Assembly (NCBI RefSeq): GCF_026619435.1
Contig: NZ_JAOVZQ010000001.1
Coordinates: 2,983,501-3,047,500, forward strand
Length of the DNA: 64,000 bases
Direction of reading: 5' to 3'
Source of the DNA: Hoeflea ulvae
GTDB taxonomy: Bacteria > Pseudomonadota > Alphaproteobacteria > Rhizobiales > Rhizobiaceae
Made by a program: the position numbers and the translations under genes. A model generated the notes under the pieces. The model was not told where the DNA came from, ran no database searches, and saw nothing but the letters and a program-made list of their open reading frames with translations. This document shows, in pieces, positions 27,142-35,578 of the stretch (position 1 is its first letter; each line of letters starts with the position of its first letter).

Positions 27142-27909
27142 TCAGGCCTGTTCCAGGAAGTTGACAGGTATCGTCGCCTTGGAGGCATGAAACTGGACAG
27201 CATTGACGGTGACATTATCGGTGCCGCCCCTGTCGAGCGCAAGCTCAATCAGGCATTCGCACATTTCGCGCACCCGCCGCCCGGCCATGATTTCTCCGAT
27301 CTCGGGGTTGGAAACATGCGTGGTCAGCCCGTCACTGCACAATAGGAAAGTATCTCCGGTCTGAACCCGGCCGTCGGCCACATCGAAATGCGGATTTTCA
27401 CTCACCCCGACGGCACTGGTGATGACATTCTTGCGCGGATAGTTCGCTGCTTCTTCGGACGTCAGCATGCCTCGATCGAAAAGGTCCTGAACCTCGGTGT
27501 GGTCGCGCGACAATTGCGTCAGCGTGTCTCCACGCAAAAGATAGGCCCGGCTGTCTCCCGACCAGATGCAGCGATAGGCGTCGCCAAAGCACAAGAGCCC
27601 GACGACCGTGCTGCCGATGACCACATTGCCCCGGTCAATGGAAAGCTGCCGGATCTGGGCATTGGCGCGCAGGATGCGCTCGCGAAACTGCTCGTCGAGG
27701 GAAACGGCCGAGGTCGCATCCTTGAGATCGCGCAGCCCCTGGACAATCGCCTCGCTGGCCAGATCCCCGGCATCGTGGCCGCCCATGCCGTCGGCGACGA
27801 CCCAGATGCCTGTCTTGGGGTCAGCGTAATACCTGTCTTCGTTGAGCCGGCGCACACAGCCGACATGGGACAATGAATAACTGTTGATCTGAAACGGGCG
27901 GCTGTTCAT
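27142..27909 (-). CDS. pppA: PP2C-type Ser/Thr phosphatase PppA
   Basis: This 255-residue cytosolic phosphatase reverses PpkA phosphorylation and so tunes T6SS firing. The PP2C metal-binding motifs are complete: NEDRYY near the N-terminus, VVADGMGGHDAGD, CSDGLTTHV and GTDNVTVN close to the end. An AAGGA box precedes the ATG. It is 17 bp upstream of ppkA on the same strand, giving the order tagF-pppA-ppkA, all three being post-translational regulators of the secretion system. Confidence 0.93.
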   Translation of the reverse strand: MNSRPFQINSYSLSHVGCVRRLNEDRYYADPKTGIWVVADGMGGHDAGDLASEAIVQGLRDLKDATSAVSLDEQFRERILRANAQIRQLSIDRGNVVIGSTVVGLLCFGDAYRCIWSGDSRAYLLRGDTLTQLSRDHTEVQDLFDRGMLTSEEAANYPRKNVITSAVGVSENPHFDVADGRVQTGDTFLLCSDGLTTHVSNPEIGEIMAGRRVREMCECLIELALDRGGTDNVTVNAVQFHASKATIPVNFLEQA

Positions 27910-27960
27910 TCACTCGTCCTTTGTCTTTTCAGTTCAGTCATCAACACTGCGGCGCTCTCC

Positions 27961-28662
27961 TCAGGTCTTGTCCGGCCAGCCGGCCTGGGCTTCCGCAGAA
28001 CTGCCGGACATCATGTCCGCCATGAACCAGACATCCGGCATCCCGGTGAAGACGGCCACCTGGGCGGGAACAGTCTCACTGCCCGATGTCCACCACACCG
28101 ACGTCATCCTGTCGGTCTGCCTGGATCCGATCTCGCTAATGTGTCCAAATGCTGCCTTGAGCTCACCCTCCGCAAACAGCGTCCTTTGCCCGTTGGCAAT
28201 CGTCGACACACCGGCGGACTGGTCCGCTGCCAGGCATCCCGGCTCGGCCACGCCATCAAGAAGCTCGCGCGGCTCGCCCGGAGCTTCTTCATCAAGCGCA
28301 TGCAGCAATCTGTCATGAACATCGGGGAACCAGTGGTCGGGGTCGAGCACGCCAATCGACGGATAGCCGCCCGATTCCTCGGGCGCGTGCGCCAGGATCA
28401 CCAGCGGAAAGGTCCGCCCGACGCCGTCGACCGATGGCGCCATCGCCCCCAGGCAATCGACGCCCGTGATGGAAGCCCCCAGCCGAAAGCTCCAGATCGG
28501 CTGGATCATGTAATGATCCCCCCAGGCACGGCCGAGTTTCTCCTTGCTCGCGGCAAGCCCGGACTGGATCCATTTCTCCAGCGGCTGGAGCACCGGGCGC
28601 GGCATGTTCAAGGCAATGAAATCGCGCTTTTCCGGATACTTGCCGTACAATCCCACCGGCAT
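27961..28662 (-). CDS. tagF: T6SS regulatory protein TagF
   Basis: TagF is a negative regulator of T6SS assembly, acting through Fha in Pseudomonas and Agrobacterium. The protein begins MPVGLYGKYPEKRDFIALNM, the family start, and has the conserved W-x3-Q-P-I-W-S-F region (MIQPIWSFRLG). The frame opens ten codons earlier, inside tssM, but the ATG at 28662 fits the family and comes one base after the tssM TGA (TGAGATG), which suggests translational coupling. Length is about 233 residues. There is no fused PP2C domain as occurs in some species; the phosphatase is a separate gene just downstream. Confidence 0.9.
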   Translation of the reverse strand: MPVGLYGKYPEKRDFIALNMPRPVLQPLEKWIQSGLAASKEKLGRAWGDHYMIQPIWSFRLGASITGVDCLGAMAPSVDGVGRTFPLVILAHAPEESGGYPSIGVLDPDHWFPDVHDRLLHALDEEAPGEPRELLDGVAEPGCLAADQSAGVSTIANGQRTLFAEGELKAAFGHISEIGSRQTDRMTSVWWTSGSETVPAQVAVFTGMPDVWFMADMMSGSSAEAQAGWPDKT

Positions 28663-28663
28663 C

Positions 28664-31600
28664 TCAAAAGCCCGCCGGACATTTGAAATCATTCAGCGCA
28701 GGCAGGGTCAGCGGGTTCCTGAGCGAATTGACCTCGATCTTGTAGGACACCTCGCGCCCGCCGATCACGAATCTCACGGCAATGCCGTCGCCGCTGCGGC
28801 TGGCCCCGCCCTTTTCGATCAACCGCATGAAAGCCCACTGTCCGGATTCCGTGATGGTGGATTTCCGGCCCGGCAGCTCCGGAAAGATCGTGATGCTGGC
28901 CGAACCGGCGCCGGTGCCCGGCCAGGTCATGCTGACGGGCGCATTGCCGACCTGCTGCGACTGAATCACCGTTCCATTGACCTCCATCAACGCCAATTCG
29001 GCATTGCCGGAGATCGTGTTGGGCCGGACCACCATGCTCAGCCCGATCTGCGGCGAGCCGGATGGGAAGAAGGCATCGCGGATTTCCGACGCGCGCTGGA
29101 ACTCGCGCAAGGTTGCCTTCGACATTTCCTGGGCGATCACCGAATCCACTTTCCAGTCCCACTGCTCGCCAGACATGTCGACATAGGTGGCCAGACGGTT
29201 GGCAAAGAACTTGTCGATGGCGCCATTGGGCGCAAACACGCGGGCAAATTCGGACATCTGGACATCGCGCCCGCTGCCGCGCGCAAAAGGATAGCGGTTG
29301 GCCGTCACATCCTGGCACACCCGGGTGACCTCGCTGTTTAACGCCTGATTGAGCTGCGATATCGTGGAGCCGGCCGCATCCCCCTCGAAATCGGACACCG
29401 CGACCTCCATCATCCGCTGCAGCGGCGTCGGCAGGCGTGACGCATTGGCGCGGAGATTGACGATCTGCACCTGGAGATTGGCCGTCGCCCGTTCCGTTTG
29501 CGACGGGTTCGTGGCCGCCAGGATCAGGCTCTGGTAGATTTCGTAAAGCGTCGTGATCAGCGTGTCGATCGGCCGCCGTCCCACTTCGCCGTCCACAAGC
29601 TGGTGATAGGGGCGGAAATAGCCTTCGATGTTTTCGCCCGGCACGGTCGGCCGTTGCGCGGCCCCGCCTGCGCCGAGGCGGCTTTGGGATTTCTTCAGCG
29701 CCAGGTTGATCCCGATTCTGGACCATCCGGTGGCCCGGTCGCGGGCGCGCTGTACAGCGATCCGCGCCAGTTCCGTGCCAAGGCCGGGATCGGTGGCGCC
29801 ATCGACCAGATCCGCAACGCCTGCGCCAGCAGCGCCATCGGGTTCCTTGGTCAGGCTGGTCTCTCTTGCAACAGACAGGAACAGGTTGCGGATCGGCGAA
29901 TTGGCTGACGAGGCGAAGGCGATTGTGGTGTATTCCGGCTTGTCTGCCGACATCCGCTTCAGCCGCACTTTGCCGAACAATCCTTCCCAGGCAGCAACGA
30001 AATCCTGGCGGTATTTTTCGAGCAGCATGTTGCCGAGCGACTGGAACTGCGATTCAACCTTGGCCTTGGCGCCTTCCTCGCCGAGCACCCAGCTTTCGGC
30101 AGACAGCTTGGTGGCGACCGCACCGAGCTGGTCGAGAAAATAGTCGTGGAACCCGCCATAGGTGAACAGGCCGGGAATGCGCAGATCCTCGACCGGCGAG
30201 CCGTCTACCGTTTCGAACACCAGCGCGGTGTCGCCGCCGCCGGCATCGACCAGCGACCAGTCGGGAATATTGGCACCACTGGCCTCCCCCTTGATCAGCG
30301 AATAGGCGCGATCGACCAGCGACAACCGCACCAACGCCTTCTGTGCCGATGCAACAAGGGCGCCGTTGAGCTCGATCTGGGGCTCTTCCGCGTCATCCAG
30401 TTCCAGCATGGCCCGCAGATGCGCTTCGAGCTCCTCGCGTCCGCGCTTGTTGCCCGCCCCCTGGTAGAGATTGTCCTCCCAGTCCCTCACCATCCATGAA
30501 ATGATGAATTCATTGTCTGTCTTCGGCGCCTTGCCGCCCAGCATCAGATAGACCTTGAGCGCCTCATAGATCACCGCCGGATCATTGATGCTGGCTTCGA
30601 TCTGCCGTTCGAGGCGGTAGACGAGGCGGGAGCGGAAAGTGCGTTCGAGCGCGGCGCGATAGGCTTCGTTTCCGGCCGCAGTCAATCTTGCCCGCTGGCT
30701 CAGCCCGAAGGTCTCGAGATAGCCCGGTTCCTTGTCCTGATTGGCATAGCCGGTTTCGAGATTGCGCAATTTGTGCAGAAGGTCGAGCACCGTGTGCAAA
30801 TCATTGTCGCTGACCACGTCATCATTGAGCGCCGCACCGGCAATGCCGCGATATTCGGCAATCGAGGCGTTGGCTGCCGCCACCAGGTTCCGGTTCTGGT
30901 AATAGCTCCACAGCCAGGCCGAGGTCAGTCCGATGGCCCCCAGCGCCATCACCGCGATGGCGCCATAGCGGACAATCTGCGAGCGCCGCACGGCCTTCAT
31001 GTCCTGCGACACCCAGCCCGACTCCTGAAACACAACCTTGGTCAGCAGGTCATGCAGGAAGTAGCTCCTGCCCCGGCCCGACATGTGGGCAACCGGTTGG
31101 GCGGAAAAGTCCTTCCCCATCGCGCCGAGCACCTGGTCGAACGGCGTGCCTTCCTGCGTGCCGGACGAAAAATAGAAGCCGCGGAGATGGGCATTGGCGT
31201 GATAGCGGGTCGGCTCGAAAATCGATTGCAGGAATTTCGACACCGGATCACGCAGGCTGGCCATCTGCGCCGGAAATCCGAAAATCGCAATCCGCGCCAT
31301 CGGATCGGGCTCGGCCTGCAACCGGTCGGCGGTTTCCTCGGTCAGGCGCATGACCAGATCGTCGAATTCACTGGACACCATGCCGACGCAATTCTTCTTG
31401 CGATCATCGGTCTGGAAGGTCGCACCCCAGACCTGGCGTCGCCGCTCATCCGGAAATGACGAGAAGAATTCGTTGAATCCGGCGATCAGGTCGGACTTGG
31501 TAAACAGCGCATAGACCGGAAAATCGATCTTGAGCTCCTGGTAGAGTTCAAGCAGCCGCTTGCGGATCGCGGTCGCATGCGCATCGATCTCCTCCTGCGG

Positions 31601-32263
31601 AAGACGCATCAGGTCTTCCAGGCTTGTGGCCAGGATCACGCCGTTGATCGGTTGTTTCGGCCGGTTGTTCTTCAGCAGAGACAGGAAAGACAGCCAGCTC
31701 TTGGTATCGGATTCCGCGTCGGTGTCCTGCGTCGTGTAGCGCCCTGCGGTGTCGATCAGCACCGCATCCTCGGCAAACCACCAGTCGCAATAGCGCGTGC
31801 CGCCGACGCCGGCCACGGAGGCGTTCTCGCCATCGGCCGCCAGCGGGAATTTCAGCCCGCAATTGACCAGCGCCGTGGTCTTGCCAACGCCGGGAGGACC
31901 GATGATCACATACCAGGGCAGATCATAGAGAAAGTTCCGGCCGTCCGAAGCCTTGCGCAAGGTCTCCACCGCATCCGACATGCGTTGCGACAGTTCCTCG
32001 TCATCTCCGGCCTCCGGCTCGGCGACAATGGCCTGTTCCAGCGCCTTTTCGGCCTTGCGGCGCTTATAATATTTCCAGGCTGTCAGTCCCAGATAGACCG
32101 TCCAGATCAGCAGGATGATCAGCAACCGGGTCCAGAAACCGGCCAGCGGCGGATAGTCGGCAATCTCGATCAGCGGTCCGGCGAACCAGATTGCCAGCGA
32201 AAAGATGACAAGCGCCAGCGGCACAAAAGCCCAGCGAATGAACTTTTTCAGTTTCGTCCGCAT
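28664..32263 (-). CDS. tssM: T6SS inner-membrane component TssM (IcmF family)
   Basis: TssM is the large inner-membrane subunit that joins the baseplate side to the periplasm. This 1199-residue protein has transmembrane segments at about 12-32, 44-64 and one near 435-455, an IcmF cytoplasmic domain with an intact Walker A motif GPPGVGKT (122-129), and the long periplasmic region with the C-terminal TssJ-binding beta domain. The start at the ATG at 32263 has a GAGGG box about 10 nt upstream; an open frame runs further but overlaps the tssL end. Walker A is conserved here although some systems have lost it. No TssJ partner is encoded in the window. Confidence 0.96.
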   Translation of the reverse strand: MRTKLKKFIRWAFVPLALVIFSLAIWFAGPLIEIADYPPLAGFWTRLLIILLIWTVYLGLTAWKYYKRRKAEKALEQAIVAEPEAGDDEELSQRMSDAVETLRKASDGRNFLYDLPWYVIIGPPGVGKTTALVNCGLKFPLAADGENASVAGVGGTRYCDWWFAEDAVLIDTAGRYTTQDTDAESDTKSWLSFLSLLKNNRPKQPINGVILATSLEDLMRLPQEEIDAHATAIRKRLLELYQELKIDFPVYALFTKSDLIAGFNEFFSSFPDERRRQVWGATFQTDDRKKNCVGMVSSEFDDLVMRLTEETADRLQAEPDPMARIAIFGFPAQMASLRDPVSKFLQSIFEPTRYHANAHLRGFYFSSGTQEGTPFDQVLGAMGKDFSAQPVAHMSGRGRSYFLHDLLTKVVFQESGWVSQDMKAVRRSQIVRYGAIAVMALGAIGLTSAWLWSYYQNRNLVAAANASIAEYRGIAGAALNDDVVSDNDLHTVLDLLHKLRNLETGYANQDKEPGYLETFGLSQRARLTAAGNEAYRAALERTFRSRLVYRLERQIEASINDPAVIYEALKVYLMLGGKAPKTDNEFIISWMVRDWEDNLYQGAGNKRGREELEAHLRAMLELDDAEEPQIELNGALVASAQKALVRLSLVDRAYSLIKGEASGANIPDWSLVDAGGGDTALVFETVDGSPVEDLRIPGLFTYGGFHDYFLDQLGAVATKLSAESWVLGEEGAKAKVESQFQSLGNMLLEKYRQDFVAAWEGLFGKVRLKRMSADKPEYTTIAFASSANSPIRNLFLSVARETSLTKEPDGAAGAGVADLVDGATDPGLGTELARIAVQRARDRATGWSRIGINLALKKSQSRLGAGGAAQRPTVPGENIEGYFRPYHQLVDGEVGRRPIDTLITTLYEIYQSLILAATNPSQTERATANLQVQIVNLRANASRLPTPLQRMMEVAVSDFEGDAAGSTISQLNQALNSEVTRVCQDVTANRYPFARGSGRDVQMSEFARVFAPNGAIDKFFANRLATYVDMSGEQWDWKVDSVIAQEMSKATLREFQRASEIRDAFFPSGSPQIGLSMVVRPNTISGNAELALMEVNGTVIQSQQVGNAPVSMTWPGTGAGSASITIFPELPGRKSTITESGQWAFMRLIEKGGASRSGDGIAVRFVIGGREVSYKIEVNSLRNPLTLPALNDFKCPAGF

Positions 32264-32294
32264 CACGTGGCTGCCCTCATCATCGCGTCTTCGC

Positions 32295-33773
32295 TCACAG
32301 GGACTCCTCCCGGGGTATGTTGATCTCCACCCTTCGGTTTTTGGCCCGGTTCTCCGCAGTGTCATTACTGGCGACCGGATCGTCCTCGCCGCGGCCGGTC
32401 ACAGTGATCCGCTCCGGCTGGGCAATGAATTTGAGGATCAGGGCGGCCACGGACTCGGCGCGTTTGACCGACAGGTCATAATTCGACTTGAACCGGCTGG
32501 TGGCGCGCAGTTTGACATTGTCGGTGTGGCCGATGATGTTGATCGGCCCCGGCTCCTTGTCCAGCGCGACTGCGATCCGGTTTGCCAGAGGCTCGAATTC
32601 CGGGGTCACATCGGCGCTGCCCGAGGGAAACAGCAGCACGTTGCTCACCGCCACGACGATTTTCTCACCCTTGATGAAAGCGTCCGCGAGGCCTTCCTCG
32701 ATTTCCGGCGCCAGCGCGTTGCGAATGCGGTCGAGCTGGGCCTGGTCGGCCTCGAACACCTCGGCCACCATCGGAGTGAATTCCTCTCGGCGGATTTCGA
32801 TGGCCGACTTCGGATGAAGCTGCACCATGGTCTGCGCCATGGCATCGCCCTCACCGGCAATGATGAAGCGCAGCAGCATGTAGACCCCGGCCAGAAAGGC
32901 CAGCATCAGCCCCGCGATCGCCCACAGCGGCATGCCGCCGCCCGATACCCGCATCTTGGTGATGACGCCGCGCCAGCGCGGTGAAATCTCGTCGGTTCCC
33001 CGCGGCTTGACAGTCCGAAGCGTCTGGAAGACATCCCGCCGGATCCGCTGCAACTCGATGTCGCCGCCGGCTGCGGAGCGGTATTGTCCCTCGAAGCCTA
33101 GCGAGAGACAGGAATGGATCAGCTCCAGCAGATCGTAATAGACGGTCGGATTGGCCAGCAACTGGCGGATCTTGTCAAACAGCACCGTGCCCGAGGTCCG
33201 GGCGCCGAAAAACTGTGCCAGCATGCTGTATTGCAGCCAGACATGCTTTTCGGTTCCCGGCAGGTTCTGGACAATGTCATCGGCGGTGGCGCACAGGGTG
33301 TATTTGGCGATCTGCACCTGTTCCTGGTCAATGCCGCGCGCCAGCAGGGTGCGTTCGAATTCATTGATCGAGCGCGCGACATGCTGCATCAGCGGCACTG
33401 CGTCCATGTCCACAACCAGCTGCCGCAACCGACCCAAAAGCACCAGCAGCGGCACCGCAGCCTGAGTGATCGGATTGGTGGTCTTGACCTCGGCATTGCT
33501 GTGGGCGGCAATGGCGACATTGAGCGGGATCTTGCGTGTCGGTCTGGGCGGTGCTTGTTTCGGTGCGGTTTCAGGCGATTGCTGCGACACCCAGTCGGTG
33601 GGACCACCAGTGTTTGCGGCAGGCGAACCGAATGGCTGGTTGGAGAAAACCGTCGACCCCGGGCTCGCCGGCGCCGACCCGAAACCGGAGGGGCTCGCGG
33701 CCCCGCCGGGTCTGGGACGGATCACCGTCCTGTTGCCATTGCCGGCGCCGAATGGATCGTCAGGATCGCTCAT
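32295..33773 (-). CDS. tssL: T6SS component TssL with OmpA-like peptidoglycan-binding domain
   Basis: TssL (IcmH/DotU family) is the second inner-membrane subunit. Its 492 residues comprise a disordered Pro/Gly-rich N-terminus, the DotU cytoplasmic domain (about 80-260), one transmembrane segment (about 275-298) and an OmpA/MotB-type peptidoglycan-binding domain at the end (about 365-485, with FPSGSADVTPEF and NRRVEI). The extreme N-terminus contains RTVIRPRPGG; Thr16 corresponds to the Agrobacterium TssL threonine (Thr14) that PpkA phosphorylates to recruit Fha. Its ATG overlaps the tssK stop (ATGA), indicating coupled translation. Confidence 0.95.
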   Translation of the reverse strand: MSDPDDPFGAGNGNRTVIRPRPGGAASPSGFGSAPASPGSTVFSNQPFGSPAANTGGPTDWVSQQSPETAPKQAPPRPTRKIPLNVAIAAHSNAEVKTTNPITQAAVPLLVLLGRLRQLVVDMDAVPLMQHVARSINEFERTLLARGIDQEQVQIAKYTLCATADDIVQNLPGTEKHVWLQYSMLAQFFGARTSGTVLFDKIRQLLANPTVYYDLLELIHSCLSLGFEGQYRSAAGGDIELQRIRRDVFQTLRTVKPRGTDEISPRWRGVITKMRVSGGGMPLWAIAGLMLAFLAGVYMLLRFIIAGEGDAMAQTMVQLHPKSAIEIRREEFTPMVAEVFEADQAQLDRIRNALAPEIEEGLADAFIKGEKIVVAVSNVLLFPSGSADVTPEFEPLANRIAVALDKEPGPINIIGHTDNVKLRATSRFKSNYDLSVKRAESVAALILKFIAQPERITVTGRGEDDPVASNDTAENRAKNRRVEINIPREESL

Positions 33774-35101
33774 TGCCGGTCATCCAGGATCGCCCACAAT
33801 TCAAGCTGAAGATCCGGCCAGTTGCCGGCAAAATGCATCGCCAGCCCGCTTGCCACGCTGAATTCCGGCCACAGCGGCGTGTTCTTCTCCAGCTGGAAAT
33901 AGACATGATCGGTGATCGTCCGGATCTGCCGCGGCGGTGTCGGCATGTGCACGACTGCAATGCCCGGAAGATGTGTCTGGACGATTTCCTTCATCTTGGT
34001 GTTGGGACCGACCTTGACCAGGTCGGGAAACTGCATCTGGATCTGCGACAACGGCATCGACGCGGCAACCTCGATGATGAAGGTCGCCTTGCTGAACAGC
34101 GTCCGGTCATTGACATTGGCCATATAGGCATTGGCCCGCACTTCGGTCAGGTCAAGCCGGATCGCACGGCCGATATCGAGACTGAGCAGGCGCTGGATGG
34201 TGCTCAGCAGCGGCGCGAAGATCTCGTGCAGATTGTCATGGTCATATCGCGGAAATTCCGGAACCAGCCGGCTTCCGGAGAAGGTCGACAGCTCCCCCGC
34301 CAGCCTGAGGAACTCGATATAGAGTTTTTCGGGATGGACATATTTGGAAGCGCGATAGTGCTTGAGCACGTTGATTTCGCGGTTGAGCATCTGCAGCATG
34401 AAATAATCATAGGCTTGCAGACCGCCGCCGGAACTCGGATCGGTGGCATACCGCGCCAGCGATTCGAGCCGGGTATCGACCCAGCCGATCACCCGGTCGA
34501 GCCATCCCATCGGCTCCGGATGCGCATGGCAGACCAGCACCGGCGGCGCGATGGTATCATCGAGGATGATGGTCTTGTCGCGGACTTCGACGATGCGCGA
34601 AATCAGCAGATTGTTATGGCGCGGTTTCGGCACCTCGCTGATCGAAATCTCCACCCGCGGATGGGCAATTTCGATCTCTTCCTCGACATGCATGCCCGAC
34701 GATGAATCCATCACCCGCTCCAGCGAGCGGGTAAACCGGCTGCCGCTCTTGCCCTCGGGCATGTCGATCTCGCGTTCATTCGGCTCGATGCCGGGCAAGG
34801 TCAGGTAGACATAACGCCGTTCCGACCCCTCGGGCACATCCACAGGCGCGGGAACCGGGGAGGTCTCGCCCAGATCAAACGGTGTGCCGTCCTGGAACAC
34901 ACCTGAAGCGCGCCTGATTCCGAACTTGTTCTGCTGGGCAAGGTCCCGGTCGATCTCGAGCGAAGCAAAACCCCAAGGGTAAGGTGTCGTGTGGCGCACG
35001 CGCAGATCCAGCAAATGCTCAACATAACGGTCATTCTGCTGAAGGTGGTGCTGCCGCAGAAACAAACCTTCAGACCAAACAACCTTGCTGTACCATGACA
35101 T
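33770..35101 (-). CDS. tssK: T6SS baseplate protein TssK
   Basis: TssK is the trimeric baseplate subunit that connects the wedge complex (TssEFG) to the TssL-TssM membrane complex. The 443-residue protein starts MSWYSKVVWSEGLFLRQHHLQQ, the nearly invariant family opening. The ATG at 35101 has a GGGGGA box 9 nt upstream; a TTG three codons earlier is less likely. It is the first gene of a tssK-tssL-tssM-tagF-pppA-ppkA run. The 160 bp upstream are AT-richer than the genes and could contain a separate promoter. Confidence 0.96.
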   Translation of the reverse strand: MSWYSKVVWSEGLFLRQHHLQQNDRYVEHLLDLRVRHTTPYPWGFASLEIDRDLAQQNKFGIRRASGVFQDGTPFDLGETSPVPAPVDVPEGSERRYVYLTLPGIEPNEREIDMPEGKSGSRFTRSLERVMDSSSGMHVEEEIEIAHPRVEISISEVPKPRHNNLLISRIVEVRDKTIILDDTIAPPVLVCHAHPEPMGWLDRVIGWVDTRLESLARYATDPSSGGGLQAYDYFMLQMLNREINVLKHYRASKYVHPEKLYIEFLRLAGELSTFSGSRLVPEFPRYDHDNLHEIFAPLLSTIQRLLSLDIGRAIRLDLTEVRANAYMANVNDRTLFSKATFIIEVAASMPLSQIQMQFPDLVKVGPNTKMKEIVQTHLPGIAVVHMPTPPRQIRTITDHVYFQLEKNTPLWPEFSVASGLAMHFAGNWPDLQLELWAILDDRQ

Positions 35102-35260
35102 GCGACGCAATCCCCCAATTTTATCGTTGCGCTACGCTATCAAACACTTGGCGGTTTGTTCAACTAAACATCGATATCGGAATGATTTTAATTTGGTCCT
35201 TAATCATGCGCGGCTCCACACTACGTCCTGGAATGCTGCTTAGAAAATATGGTTGCGAAC

Positions 35261-35578
35261 TCAAATCAAGTCCAAGGATTCAAGTGCTTCAACTATCGCG
35301 TTGTTGAGTTCAGCATATTCATGCCGTGTCTTCGGGTGCACATCCATTTCAAAGCCGCCCAGGGAATCTGCCGCGCGTGCATCAAGCGAGGGAAACATCA
35401 ATCCGGCACTGAGTTCGTCGGCATCACCGGACCGTGACGCGGCTTCAAGCAGCGCGATGTCGGTCTGCAAGAGGTCGGCGAGCCGGCTTGCCGTGGGGTC
35501 AGCCTCACCGGCATCTTCGAGAGCAGCCTTCAGCTCCGCAGCTCTCGCAAGAACCCGCTTGACGTCATCAAGTGCCAT
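35261..35578 (-). CDS. Small acidic protein, candidate immunity partner of the upstream toxin
   Basis: This predicted 105-residue protein is cytosolic (no signal peptide), helical and strongly acidic (many Glu and Asp; MALDDVKRVLARAAELKAAL then ALEDAGEADPT). I recognise no family. Its ATG lies inside the 3' end of the preceding large gene, overlapping by 11 bp, which is the usual layout of effector-immunity pairs with coupled translation. An acidic small protein directly after a gene with a basic, toxin-like C-terminus fits an immunity role, but that is inference from context only. It is followed by an AT-rich gap before tssK. Confidence 0.7.
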   Translation of the reverse strand: MALDDVKRVLARAAELKAALEDAGEADPTASRLADLLQTDIALLEAASRSGDADELSAGLMFPSLDARAADSLGGFEMDVHPKTRHEYAELNNAIVEALESLDLI

